A DNA stretch of 10,694 nucleotides from an uncultured Klebsiella sp. (GTDB lineage Bacteria > Pseudomonadota > Gammaproteobacteria > Enterobacterales > Enterobacteriaceae), in assembly GCA_902490055.1 (NCBI GenBank), contig CABUCP010000061.1:1-10694 (forward strand). Direction: 5' to 3'. Position numbers and translations under genes: made by a program. The notes below the pieces were generated by a model. It made no database searches, was not told the DNA's origin, and saw only the letters and a list, made by a program, of their open reading frames with translations. Below, piece by piece: positions 1 through 7,071 of this stretch; position 1 is the first letter of the stretch; each line of letters opens with the position of its first letter.

Positions 1-6
1 CTCATC

Positions 7-1464
7 GTGTCTGAATTGTCTCAATTATCCCCGCAACCGCTTTGGGATATTTTTGCCAAAATTTGCTCCATCCCGCACCCGTCCTATCACGAAGAACAGC
101 TCGCCGAGCACATCATGGGTTGGGCAAAAGAAAAAGGCTTACACGCGGAACGCGACCAGGTTGGCAACATTCTGATTCGTAAAAACGCAACCGCCGGCAT
201 GGAAAACCGCAAGCCGGTGGTGCTGCAGGCGCACCTCGATATGGTGCCGCAGAAAAATAACGACACCGTCCACGACTTCACCAAAGACCCGATCCAGCCG
301 TACATCGACGGCGAGTGGGTCAAAGCGCGCGGCACCACCCTGGGCGCGGATAACGGCATCGGTATGGCGTCTGCGCTGGCGGTGCTGGCTGACGACAGCG
401 TCGCTCACGGCCCGCTGGAAGTGCTGCTGACCATGACTGAAGAAGCCGGCATGGACGGCGCGTTTGGTCTGCAGGCCAACTGGCTGCAGGCTGACATCCT
501 GATCAATACCGACTCGGAAGAAGAAGGCGAAATCTACATGGGTTGCGCCGGCGGTATCGATTTCACCTCTAACCTGGCGCTGACTCGCGAAGCGATTCCG
601 GCCGGTTTCCAGAGCTTTAAACTGACCCTGAAAGGTTTAAAAGGCGGCCACTCCGGCGGTGAAATCCACGTTGGTCTGGGCAACGCTAACAAACTGCTGG
701 CTCGCTTCCTGGCCGGCCACGCCGATGAACTGGATCTACGCCTGGTCGATTTCAACGGCGGTACCCTGCGTAACGCGATCCCGCGTGAGGCGTTTGCCAC
801 CGTTGCCGTTGCCGCGGACAAAGTAGATGCGCTGAAAGCGCTGGTAAATACCTACCAGGAAATCCTGCAAAACGAACTGGCGGCTAAAGAGAAGAATCTG
901 GTGGTGCTGCTGGAAGCGGTCGCTAACAACAAAGCGGCGCTGACTCAGGCTTCCCGCGACGGTTTCGTGCGCCTGCTGAACGCAACGCCGAACGGCGTCA
1001 TCCGTAACTCTGACGTCGCGAAAGGCGTGGTTGAAACCTCGCTGAACGTCGGCGTAGTCACCATGACTGACGACAACGTGCAGATCCACTGCCTGATTCG
1101 TTCCCTGATCGACAGCGGTAAAGACTATGTCGTCAGCATGCTGGATTCACTGGGCAAGCTGGCGGGGGCGAAAACCGAAGCCAAAGGCGCTTACCCAGGC
1201 TGGCAGCCGGATGCGAACTCACCGGTGATGCACCTGGTGCGCGAGACCTATCAGCGTCTGTTCAACAAGACGCCGAACATCCAGATCATCCACGCGGGTC
1301 TGGAATGCGGTCTGTTCAAAAAACCGTATCCGGAAATGGATATGGTATCCATCGGCCCGACCATTACCGGCCCACACTCCCCGGATGAGCAGGTTCACAT
1401 CGAGAGCGTCGGCCAGTACTGGATGCTGCTGACCGAACTGCTGAAAGCCATTCCGGCGAAGTAA
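7..1464 (+). CDS. pepD: Aminoacyl-histidine dipeptidase (peptidase D, carnosinase-like, M20 family)
   Basis: Cytosolic metallo-dipeptidase that hydrolyses Xaa-His and a range of other dipeptides, supporting peptide turnover. At 485 residues it matches the length I recall for E. coli PepD and is nearly identical over long stretches. M20/M28-type di-zinc residues are visible: the AHLDM motif (His76, Asp78), Asp115 in GADNG, the Glu145-Glu146 pair in MTEEAG, Asp169 in NTDSEEEG, and a C-terminal His in TGPHSPDEQ. The internal lid/dimerisation region (GGHSGGEIHVGLGNANK) is intact. The start is a GTG at 7-9, chosen because it gives the family N-terminus MSELSQLSPQ. Only six bases precede it, so the promoter and ribosome binding site lie outside the window. 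It runs alone on the + strand and ends before a GC-rich hairpin. The gene is complete with no frameshift. Confidence 0.98.
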   Translation: MSELSQLSPQPLWDIFAKICSIPHPSYHEEQLAEHIMGWAKEKGLHAERDQVGNILIRKNATAGMENRKPVVLQAHLDMVPQKNNDTVHDFTKDPIQPYIDGEWVKARGTTLGADNGIGMASALAVLADDSVAHGPLEVLLTMTEEAGMDGAFGLQANWLQADILINTDSEEEGEIYMGCAGGIDFTSNLALTREAIPAGFQSFKLTLKGLKGGHSGGEIHVGLGNANKLLARFLAGHADELDLRLVDFNGGTLRNAIPREAFATVAVAADKVDALKALVNTYQEILQNELAAKEKNLVVLLEAVANNKAALTQASRDGFVRLLNATPNGVIRNSDVAKGVVETSLNVGVVTMTDDNVQIHCLIRSLIDSGKDYVVSMLDSLGKLAGAKTEAKGAYPGWQPDANSPVMHLVRETYQRLFNKTPNIQIIHAGLECGLFKKPYPEMDMVSIGPTITGPHSPDEQVHIESVGQYWMLLTELLKAIPAK

Positions 1465-1471
1465 GCCATAC

Positions 1472-1512
1472 ACCGGCGGCGTGATGCCGCCGGTCGTCCC
1501 TCCGGGCTTTTT
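1472..1512 (+). terminator. Likely transcription terminator of pepD
   Basis: Seven bases after the pepD stop there is a perfect 9-bp stem, ACCGGCGGC (1472-1480) and GCCGCCGGT (1486-1494), with the loop GTGAT. A run of five T lies at 1508-1512. The T run is about 13 bases beyond the stem instead of directly adjoining it, so this is not a textbook intrinsic terminator. It may stabilise the 3' end or act with Rho. Position and stem strength support an end-of-transcript role. Confidence 0.55.
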
Positions 1513-1585
1513 GACCGTTAGTGCGGACTGCCATTAATTTATTCACCACGCAGGCTGAAACTACCGGTGCTGGCTGCCTCAAAAT

Positions 1586-1667
1586 CCCCGGTGGCGCTAC
1601 CGCTTACCAGGGCTACAATACTGTGCGGTTTGGTAGCCCGGACAAGGCGCAATGCGCCGCCTCCGGG
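1586..1667. repeat. Pair of REP-like palindromes in inverted orientation (BIME-type)
   Basis: Two REP-like units face each other between pepD and yafP. The first (1586-1616) starts CCCCGGTGGCGCTAC and ends GGGCTAC. The second (1633-1667) starts GTAGCCCGG and ends CTCCGGG; it folds as CCCGGA (1637-1642) with TCCGGG (1662-1667), and GGCGC (1646-1650) with GCGCC (1654-1658). The GGGCTAC and GTAGCCC ends are reverse complements, as expected for two REPs in opposite orientation. This resembles enterobacterial BIMEs, which are extragenic, can bind gyrase, IHF or Pol I, and can stabilise or terminate transcripts. Identification is by pattern recognition. The rest of 1465-1749 shows no convincing gene. 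Confidence 0.7.
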
Positions 1668-1749
1668 AAAATCTCTGGGCGATAGACTCTCAGCGTTATG
1701 AGATAAACGCTTTTCTCAGGCTAAAAAAGTTGCAAGCCGATAACAGTAT

Positions 1750-2211
1750 CTATTCACTCTTCCCTGAACCGCGTTTTTCCATCCGATAGTTGGTGAACCA
1801 CTCGCCGCGAGCTTCTACTTGCTGCTCAGCGACGACACGAAATCCCTGGCGGAGAAAACTGGATTGCGCAGTTATGCTCGCATCGACCGCCAGCACCTCC
1901 CCCGGATGCATAGCGCAGACCGCCTCAATAAGCGCATGGCCTATGCCACGGCGGGTATAATCCGGCGAGACGAACAACAGGTCGATGTAATCATTAATAG
2001 CAGTGATAAATCCAACCGGCTGGTCATCAATAACCGCCACCAGCACCAGTGAATCTGCCATTTTCTGCCGCCAGCGTGCTTCATCAATCTGTGCCCAGGC
2101 GGCAATTTGCGCGGGTGAATAATCCCGGCTGGCGGTCTCTGTTACCGCACGCAAAAATATGGCGCATAGCGCCGGGAAATCCTCTTCTACATACGCCCTG
2201 ATAGTTAACAT
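1750..2211 (-). CDS. yafP: GNAT-family N-acetyltransferase YafP
   Basis: Predicted cytosolic acetyl-CoA-dependent N-acetyltransferase of 153 residues. It matches E. coli YafP in several remembered segments: LCAIF.RAVT, YSPAQIAAWAQIDE.RW, a YID.LFV.P.YTRRG core, VDASITA, and ARGEWFTN near the end. The acetyl-CoA pyrophosphate-binding turn of the GNAT fold is TRRGIGHAL (residues 86-94). The natural substrate is not established; E. coli yafP has been linked to the SOS-inducible dinB operon and to resistance to some nitroaromatic genotoxins. The start is an ATG two bases after the dinB stop codon. No strong Shine-Dalgarno sequence precedes it, which suggests translation coupled to dinB. Gene and stop (TAG) are intact. 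Confidence 0.93.
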   Translation of the reverse strand: MLTIRAYVEEDFPALCAIFLRAVTETASRDYSPAQIAAWAQIDEARWRQKMADSLVLVAVIDDQPVGFITAINDYIDLLFVSPDYTRRGIGHALIEAVCAMHPGEVLAVDASITAQSSFLRQGFRVVAEQQVEARGEWFTNYRMEKRGSGKSE

Positions 2212-2213
2212 CG

Positions 2214-3269
2214 CTATAGTCCAAGAAGCAGTTGTCTTTCCAGTTGCGGGTCGAGCAGCGTCACGTGTAGCCCCACCAGCCGCACGCCGCGGCTGCCGCG
2301 CCGTTCAAGCCAGGCATTGCGCGCGGTAGCGATTAAATCATCTTTGTTTAGCCGCGGCCAGACGTGCTCCTGAGTGGTGAGCTGGAAGTCGTTAAACTTT
2401 AGCTTGATGCCCTGACGCGCTATCAGCAAATCCGGTTTTACCTTCGCCAGCCGACGTTCAAGCTCGGGATAGAGATTTTCGATGATCGCTTCGCAGTCAG
2501 ACCACTCGTGGATGTCTTCCGCCAGGGTGCGCTCCACGCCGACCGATTTTCGCTGGCGATCGTTATGAATTTCACGCTCATCAATACCGTGGCTGCGCTC
2601 CCACAGGATACGGCCAAACTTACCAAAGCGTTTAAGCAGCATCGCCAGATCGCTATTCTGCACATCGCCGCAGGTACGCAGGCCCATATTTTCCAGCTTT
2701 GCCGCCGACACCTTGCCAACGCCGGGGATTTTCGCCAGCGGCAGTGACTGCACAAATTCTTCGACCTGATGAGGGGCAATAACGAACTGACCGTTCGGCT
2801 TGTTCAGGTCCGAGGCGATTTTAGCGAGAAACTTGACCGGCGCGACGCCCGCCGAAGCGGTGAGATTCAGCTCGCGCTCGATGGTCTGGCGGATCTCCTG
2901 CGCTATCAGCGTAGCCGAACCGTGGCAGTGGACGCTGTCGCTCACGTCGAGATAGGCCTCATCCAGCGACAGCGGCTCTATTAATGAGGTGTAGCGGGAG
3001 AAGATTTCACGGATATGGTTCGAGGCCTCTTTGTAGGCATCAAAGCGCCCGGGAAGCAGGGTGAGATGCGGACACAGTTTAAGCGCCGTCGCTGTCGGCA
3101 TTGCGCTGCGCACGCCGAATTTACGCGCGGGATAGTTCGCGGTACTAATCACGCCACGTTGTACCCGGCTGCCGCCTATCGCAATGGGAATATCGCGCAA
3201 CGCCGGGTTGTCACGCATTTCCACCGCTGCGAAGAAGCAGTCCATATCGACATGGATAATTTTACGCAT
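2214..3269 (-). CDS. dinB: DNA polymerase IV (Y-family translesion polymerase)
   Basis: Error-prone Y-family polymerase that bypasses lesions such as N2-dG adducts when replication stalls. The chosen ATG gives 351 residues starting [19 protein letters not shown], the same length and N-terminus as E. coli DinB. The frame is open a further 23 codons upstream, but that extension would run through the LexA operator and promoter, so I reject it. Catalytic acidic residues Asp8, Asp103 and Glu104 (SLDEAYLDV), the steric-gate Phe13, the helix-hairpin-helix segment [15 protein letters not shown] and the C-terminal beta-clamp-binding peptide QLLLGL are all present. It is the first gene of a - strand unit with yafP, and a LexA box 14 bp upstream of the start indicates SOS induction. 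The toxin-antitoxin genes yafN/yafO, which lie between dinB and yafP in E. coli K-12, are absent. Confidence 0.97.
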   Translation of the reverse strand: MRKIIHVDMDCFFAAVEMRDNPALRDIPIAIGGSRVQRGVISTANYPARKFGVRSAMPTATALKLCPHLTLLPGRFDAYKEASNHIREIFSRYTSLIEPLSLDEAYLDVSDSVHCHGSATLIAQEIRQTIERELNLTASAGVAPVKFLAKIASDLNKPNGQFVIAPHQVEEFVQSLPLAKIPGVGKVSAAKLENMGLRTCGDVQNSDLAMLLKRFGKFGRILWERSHGIDEREIHNDRQRKSVGVERTLAEDIHEWSDCEAIIENLYPELERRLAKVKPDLLIARQGIKLKFNDFQLTTQEHVWPRLNKDDLIATARNAWLERRGSRGVRLVGLHVTLLDPQLERQLLLGL

Positions 3270-3283
3270 CGCCTTGCCCAATA

Positions 3284-3299
3284 CTGTATACCCATACAG
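3284..3299 (-). promoter_or_regulatory. LexA binding site (SOS box) of dinB
   Basis: The 16-bp sequence CTGTATACCCATACAG has the CTG-N10-CAG form of the enterobacterial LexA operator, with the inner TATA/ATAC symmetry largely kept. It sits 14 bp upstream of the dinB ATG, where LexA would block the start of transcription. The promoter itself is less clear: a TTGCGC on the - strand upstream of the box is a possible -35, and the -10 would then overlap the box. Confidence 0.9.
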
Positions 3300-3395
3300 C
3301 ATAGCAAAACTACGCGCAAATTTTATGCTTTTTTTCATTCAGCGGACAAAAAACCTGTTACAACATAAAAGTGAAATAAATAGTGTTTATTTTCA

Positions 3396-3401
3396 TATAT
3401 T
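3396..3401 (+). promoter_or_regulatory. Tentative -10 element for the GDPD-like gene
   Basis: The region between dinB and the divergent + strand gene becomes very AT-rich at about 3360-3410. TATATT at 3396-3401 is the best -10 match, 27 bp before the ATG at 3429. The hexamer 17 bp upstream is a poor -35 (GAAATA), so this is weak. A dependence on an activator, or another start point, is equally possible. Confidence 0.25.
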
Positions 3402-3428
3402 TAAATAATGAATCAGGAAGATACAATC

Positions 3429-4289
3429 ATGAAGAGAATACTAACGATACTCTGCCTACTGGCAACCGGTAGCGCCCTGGCCGCCCCACAGCTGATTGCC
3501 CACCGCGGCGGTACCGGCGATGCGCCGGAAAATACCCTCCCGGCCATCAAGCAGGCGCTGGAAAATAACGCGCAAGCTATCTGGGTCACGGTACAGTTAA
3601 GCCGCGACGGCGTACCGGTGCTCTACCGCGCCAGCGATCTCTCCGCCCTGACCAACGCCGAGGGCAAGGTCTCAAGCTTAACCGCCGCCGAGCTTGCAGA
3701 AGTCGATGCCGGCTGGAAATGGGGCGATGACAGCCATCCGTGGCGCGGCAAGCAGGCCACGATTCCGACCTTACAAACCGTGCTGCAGCAGTGGCCGCAG
3801 ACCTTCTTCTACATCGATATAAAATCACCGGATGCCGATCCGACGGTGATGGGCGAACACCTGCTGGAGGTGTTAAAAACCACCAACAGCCTCGACCGGG
3901 TGCGAGTTTACTCAACCGAAGACCGCTATATCGCCGCTTTGCCACAGGCGATCCCGCGCTTTGTGAGCCGCAGTGAAACCCGTACCAGGCTTGCCAATAT
4001 TTCGCTTAGTCATCAGTGCCAGCAAAGCAGCCAGAGCAGTGGCGATAAGTGGTACGGGCTGGAGCTGAAGCGTAAGGTGGAGGTCATTGAGAAGTTTACT
4101 CTTGGCGAAGGCGTCTCACCGGCGACGCTCACCTGGGATAAAGAGGCGATGGAGTGTTTCCGTTCGCAAGGCAATGCCCACATCATTTTCTTCGGTATCA
4201 ATAGCGCAGAAGACTATCGTACCGCTAAGGCGCTGGGCGCCGATGGCGTAATGGTGGATTCCCCCGCGCAGGCGAAAAGCTGGCAGTGA
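3429..4289 (+). CDS. Exported glycerophosphodiester phosphodiesterase-like protein with degenerate active site
   Basis: A 286-residue member of the GDPD/PI-PLC-like TIM-barrel family. The ATG at 3429 is preferred over the one at 3408 because AGGAAG (3415-3420) sits 8 bp before it and it opens a clean signal peptide: MKR, a hydrophobic stretch, then ALAAP with likely cleavage near residue 19. The product is therefore predicted periplasmic. Family landmarks are IAHRGG (His25, Arg26), APENTLPAI (Glu34, Asn35), LSRDGVPVL, FFYIDIK, and a C-terminal ALGADGVMVDSPAQ matching the usual GVDGIITDxP. However, the canonical metal-binding Glu-x-Asp reads Trp52-Val-Thr54, and the catalytic His-Asp of the HD motif reads Tyr66-Arg67. 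Ordinary phosphodiesterase activity is therefore doubtful. It could be a binding protein or an altered hydrolase. It stands alone, divergent from dinB and convergent with nqrM. I do not recognise a gene name. Confidence 0.85.
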   Translation: MKRILTILCLLATGSALAAPQLIAHRGGTGDAPENTLPAIKQALENNAQAIWVTVQLSRDGVPVLYRASDLSALTNAEGKVSSLTAAELAEVDAGWKWGDDSHPWRGKQATIPTLQTVLQQWPQTFFYIDIKSPDADPTVMGEHLLEVLKTTNSLDRVRVYSTEDRYIAALPQAIPRFVSRSETRTRLANISLSHQCQQSSQSSGDKWYGLELKRKVEVIEKFTLGEGVSPATLTWDKEAMECFRSQGNAHIIFFGINSAEDYRTAKALGADGVMVDSPAQAKSWQ

Positions 4290-4314
4290 AATAAATAAGG
4301 CCGCAAAAGCGGCC
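4289..4314 (-). terminator. Intrinsic terminator of the nqr operon
   Basis: Read on the - strand, GGCCGC, a TTTT loop and GCGGCC (stem arms 4309-4314 and 4299-4304) are followed at once by the T-rich tail TTATTTATTT (4289-4298). This is the form of a Rho-independent terminator for transcripts arriving from nqrM. The tail overlaps the last base of the stop codon of the convergent gene. On the + strand the same stem has no T tract, so termination in that direction is less certain. Confidence 0.65.
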
Positions 4315-4330
4315 CCAGGGTGATGCGATA

Positions 4331-4371
4331 CCGTTGGCGCTACGCTTATCAGACGAGCGTAGCGCCGTCGG
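4331..4371. repeat. Perfect 11-bp inverted repeat between convergent genes
   Basis: GGCGCTACGCT (4336-4346) and AGCGTAGCGCC (4356-4366) pair perfectly around the loop TATCAGACG. CCG (4331-4333) and CGG (4369-4371) extend the stem beyond a 2x2 internal mismatch. It lies just past the nqrM stop codon and before the intrinsic terminator. The GGCGCTACGCTTATC wording resembles enterobacterial REP units. A 3'-end stabiliser or a second transcription barrier is the likeliest role. Confidence 0.6.
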
Positions 4372-4375
4372 CGCA

Positions 4376-4594
4376 TTAGAGAATGCGCTGCTGCTGGCGC
4401 TGCGCCTCGCCGGCGAGACGTTTCTTACGCGCATCGCAGGGCTCGGGACAGTCGCAGACTTTCTCCAGCCCCAGCGATGAGATCCCGCCGCAGCTGCCTT
4501 GAATACTTTTACGCTTCATCAGGTACCCCAGGGACATACCGAGGATCACCAGCGCAAAAATCACAAAGGTCGCGACAAATACCGTCAGCATCAT
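4376..4594 (-). CDS. nqrM: Na+-NQR maturation protein NqrM (DUF539 family)
   Basis: Small membrane-anchored protein (72 residues) needed for assembly of Na+-NQR, thought to deliver iron for the Fe centre held between NqrD and NqrE. One N-terminal membrane segment (about residues 3-25) is followed by a short basic stretch (MKRK) and the family's cysteine signature: Cys35 in SCGG, then Cys47, Cys49 and Cys53 in VCDCPEPC. The C-terminal tail is charged and Gln/Arg-rich. The first ATG overlaps the nqrF stop by one base (TGATG). A second ATG follows directly, so the true start could be one codon later. It is the last gene of the operon. In many nqr operons apbE lies between nqrF and nqrM; here the two genes touch. 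Confidence 0.93.
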   Translation of the reverse strand: MMLTVFVATFVIFALVILGMSLGYLMKRKSIQGSCGGISSLGLEKVCDCPEPCDARKKRLAGEAQRQQQRIL

Positions 4595-5817
4595 CAGCCT
4601 CCAAAGTCATCGAGCATGATGTTCTCATCTTCGACGCCCAGATCTTTAAGCATCTTAATGACCGCGGCGTTCATCACCGGCGGCCCGCACATATAGAATT
4701 CGCAGTCTTCAGGCGCCGGATGGTCGCGCAGATAGTTTTCATACAGAACATTATGGATAAAGCCCGTATGGCCCGTCCAGTTATCCTCCGGCAGCGGATC
4801 GGAGAGCGCAACGTGGAAGGTGAAGTTCGGGTTCTCGCGCGCCAGCTGTTCAAACTCATCGTCATAGAACATTTCGCGCAGCGAACGGGCGCCGTACCAG
4901 AAGCTGATCTTGCGCTTGCTGTGCAGCCGTTTGAGCTGGTCAAAGATATGTGAACGCATCGGCGCCATCCCCGCGCCGCCGCCGATAAACACCATCTCAG
5001 CATCAGTGTCTTTAGCAAAGAACTCGCCAAACGGCCCGGAAATCGTCACCTTATCGCCCGCCTTCAGCGACCAGATATAGGACGACATAATTCCCGGCGG
5101 CGCATCCGGCACCTTCGGCGGCGGCGTCGCGATACGCACGTTGAGCATAATGATGCCTTTCTCTTCCGGGTAGTTAGCCATCGAGTAGGCGCGCAGGGTC
5201 GGTTCTTTTACATCGGATACGTAACGGAACAGATTGAACTTGTCCCAGTCAGAACGGTATTCATCCGGAATATCGAAATCGGCATAGGCCACTTTATGCG
5301 ACGGGCACTCGATCTGAATATAGCCGCCGGCGCGGAACGGCACCGCTTCGCCATCCGGGACCCGCAGCTTGAGCTCTTTAATGAAAGTGGCTTTGTTATC
5401 GTTAGAGATAACCTCGCACTCCCATTTTTTCACGCCGAAAATCTCTTCCGGCAGCTCAATCTTCATATTCTGCTTCACCGCCACCTGGCAGGCCAGACGA
5501 CAGCCCTCTTTGGCTTCACGCTTGGTGATATGCGAAAGCTCGGTCGGCAGAATATCGCCGCCGCCTTCTTTGATTGTCACCCGGCACTGGCCGCAGGAGC
5601 CGCCGCCGCCGCAGGCGGAGGAGACAAAAATCCCGTTGCTGGACAGCGTGTTGAGTAGTTTATCGCCCGCCGGCGTACGGATTTGTTTATCCGCTTCGTT
5701 ATTGATTTCAATAACCACGTCGCCCGCGTTCACCAGCTTCGAGCGCGCCAGCAGGATAAGCCCCGACAGCACCAGCACGATCAGCGTGAACATCACGACG
5801 CCAAGAATAATTTCCAT
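4594..5817 (-). CDS. nqrF: Na+-translocating NADH:quinone reductase subunit F
   Basis: Electron entry subunit that oxidises NADH on the cytoplasmic side (407 residues). In order: one N-terminal membrane helix (residues 3-25); a 2Fe-2S ferredoxin-like domain with Cys69, Cys75 and Cys78 ([11 protein letters not shown]) and Cys110 (RLAC); an FAD-binding domain with the RAYS motif at 209-212; and an NADH-binding domain with the glycine-rich [10 protein letters not shown] (279-288) and CGPP (377-380). It ends in the typical LDDFGG. The ATG at 5817 has a GGCGG-type ribosome binding site and lies 12 bp after the nqrE stop. All cofactor residues expected for the family are present. Confidence 0.98.
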   Translation of the reverse strand: MEIILGVVMFTLIVLVLSGLILLARSKLVNAGDVVIEINNEADKQIRTPAGDKLLNTLSSNGIFVSSACGGGGSCGQCRVTIKEGGGDILPTELSHITKREAKEGCRLACQVAVKQNMKIELPEEIFGVKKWECEVISNDNKATFIKELKLRVPDGEAVPFRAGGYIQIECPSHKVAYADFDIPDEYRSDWDKFNLFRYVSDVKEPTLRAYSMANYPEEKGIIMLNVRIATPPPKVPDAPPGIMSSYIWSLKAGDKVTISGPFGEFFAKDTDAEMVFIGGGAGMAPMRSHIFDQLKRLHSKRKISFWYGARSLREMFYDDEFEQLARENPNFTFHVALSDPLPEDNWTGHTGFIHNVLYENYLRDHPAPEDCEFYMCGPPVMNAAVIKMLKDLGVEDENIMLDDFGG

Positions 5818-5829
5818 ACTTTTCCGCCC

Positions 5830-6426
5830 TTATAGCTGCACACCGGAGAATGACATAAAGCCCAGCGCCATCAGACCAGTGGTAATAAAGGTGATCCCTA
5901 ACCCGCGCAGACCGGCAGGCACGTTGGCGTACTTCATTTTTTCGCGGATCCCCGCCATCGCCACGATAGCCAGCATCCAACCAATGCCGGAGCCAAAGCC
6001 GTAGACAATAGATTCCGGGAAGTTGTAATCACGCTGCACCATAAACGACACACCGCCGAAGATGGCGCAGTTGACGGCGATAAGCGGCAGGAAGATCCCC
6101 AGCGCGTTGTACAGCGCCGGGAAGTACTTATCGAGGATCATCTCGAGGATTTGCACCAGCGCCGCAATCACCCCGATGAAGGTGATGAAGTTGAGGAAGC
6201 TGAGGTCAACCCCCTCCATCAATGCGCCATCGCGCAGTACCAGGTTATAGACGAGGTTGTTGATCGGCACGGCCAGGCCGAGCACCACCGTCACCGCGAC
6301 GCCAAGGCCAAACGCGGTAGAAACCTTTTTCGACACCGCGAGGAAGGTACACATCCCGAGGAAGAAGGCCAGCGCCATGTTCTCAACGAACACCGCGCGG
6401 ACAAACAGGCTAATGTAATGAGCCAT
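5830..6426 (-). CDS. nqrE: Na+-translocating NADH:quinone reductase subunit E
   Basis: Integral membrane subunit of 198 residues with about six hydrophobic segments. It is homologous to RnfA and forms a pseudo-symmetric pair with NqrD. Cys26 (LGMCTF) and Cys120 (AVNCAIFGG) correspond to the cysteines that, together with two from NqrD, hold an iron centre in the membrane in the Vibrio cholerae enzyme. The ATG at 6426 is preceded by AAGGAG, which overlaps the end of nqrD. The gap to nqrD is 6 bp. Nothing unusual is seen. Confidence 0.98.
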   Translation of the reverse strand: MAHYISLFVRAVFVENMALAFFLGMCTFLAVSKKVSTAFGLGVAVTVVLGLAVPINNLVYNLVLRDGALMEGVDLSFLNFITFIGVIAALVQILEMILDKYFPALYNALGIFLPLIAVNCAIFGGVSFMVQRDYNFPESIVYGFGSGIGWMLAIVAMAGIREKMKYANVPAGLRGLGITFITTGLMALGFMSFSGVQL

Positions 6427-6432
6427 AATCGG

Positions 6433-7071
6433 TTACTCCTTTTCCTGCTGTTCAGGCTTCCAGCTACGCAGAGCCCAAATCAGCAAACCGATAATGAAGA
6501 ATGCGCTCGGCGCCAACAGAAACAGGCCGTTCGGCTGATACCAGCCGCCGTTCTGCACCGTTTCCAGCACGGTAATCCCGAACAACTTGCCGCTGCCGAT
6601 AAGCTCGCGCAGGAAGCCGACGACAATCAGGATCGCGCCATAGCCGAGACCGTTGCCGATACCATCCATAAAGCTGGCCAGCGGCGGCGATTTCATGGCG
6701 TAGGCTTCGGCGCGCCCCATCACGATACAGTTAGTGATGATAAGCCCGACGAATACCGACAGCTGCTTAGAGGTTTCATAGGCAAAAGCCCGCAGCAGCT
6801 GATCCACGACGATAACCAGCGAGGCGATAATCGCCATCTGCACGATGATGCGCACGCTATTAGGGATATGGTGGCGAATCATCGAGATAAACATGCTGGA
6901 GAATGCCGTGACCAGCGTGACCGCAATGGTCATCACGAAGGCGGTTTCCAGTTTGGTGGTCACCGCCAGCGCGGAGCAGACGCCAAGCACCTGTAGGGCG
7001 ATGGGGTTATTAGCGATGAGCGGCCCCACCAGCACGCGCTTCACCTCTTTCATATCGCTCTGTTCAGCCAT
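6433..7071 (-). CDS. nqrD: Na+-translocating NADH:quinone reductase subunit D
   Basis: Integral membrane subunit of 212 residues with about six hydrophobic segments, homologous to RnfE. Family blocks are [40 protein letters not shown] and [15 protein letters not shown]. Cys32 and Cys115 match the pair that contributes to the NqrD/NqrE iron centre. The ATG at 7071 follows a strong GGGAGG ribosome binding site and overlaps the end of nqrC by 8 bp, suggesting coupled translation. A second in-frame ATG at codon 7 is possible but lies too far from the ribosome binding site. Confidence 0.98.
   Translation of the reverse strand: MAEQSDMKEVKRVLVGPLIANNPIALQVLGVCSALAVTTKLETAFVMTIAVTLVTAFSSMFISMIRHHIPNSVRIIVQMAIIASLVIVVDQLLRAFAYETSKQLSVFVGLIITNCIVMGRAEAYAMKSPPLASFMDGIGNGLGYGAILIVVGFLRELIGSGKLFGITVLETVQNGGWYQPNGLFLLAPSAFFIIGLLIWALRSWKPEQQEKE

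Noticed and set aside
1692..1714. AGCGTT/AACGCT hairpin followed by TTTT on the + strand as a terminator
   Set aside because: The stem is only 6 bp and AT-rich inside, and it lies over 200 bp after pepD. It is too weak to call.
1465..1749. Remnants of prfH or other E. coli genes between pepD and yafP
   Set aside because: The translations of this stretch show nothing resembling them. It consists of a hairpin, REP units and short non-coding sequence.
3270..3338. N-terminal extension of dinB by 23 codons
   Set aside because: It would place coding sequence across the LexA box, and the Pol IV family begins at [10 protein letters not shown].
3408..3428. Earlier ATG for the GDPD-like gene
   Set aside because: The AGGAAG site lies between the two ATGs and fits the later one, which also begins the signal peptide directly.
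4477..4953. 158-codon + strand open frame opposite nqrF and nqrM
   Set aside because: It is antisense to two well-identified genes and its translation has no recognisable domain. Long shadow frames are expected in GC-rich coding DNA.
6151..6996. 281-codon + strand open frame opposite nqrE and nqrD
   Set aside because: The translation is a His/Gln/Arg/Asp-rich antisense product typical of a frame opposite membrane protein genes.
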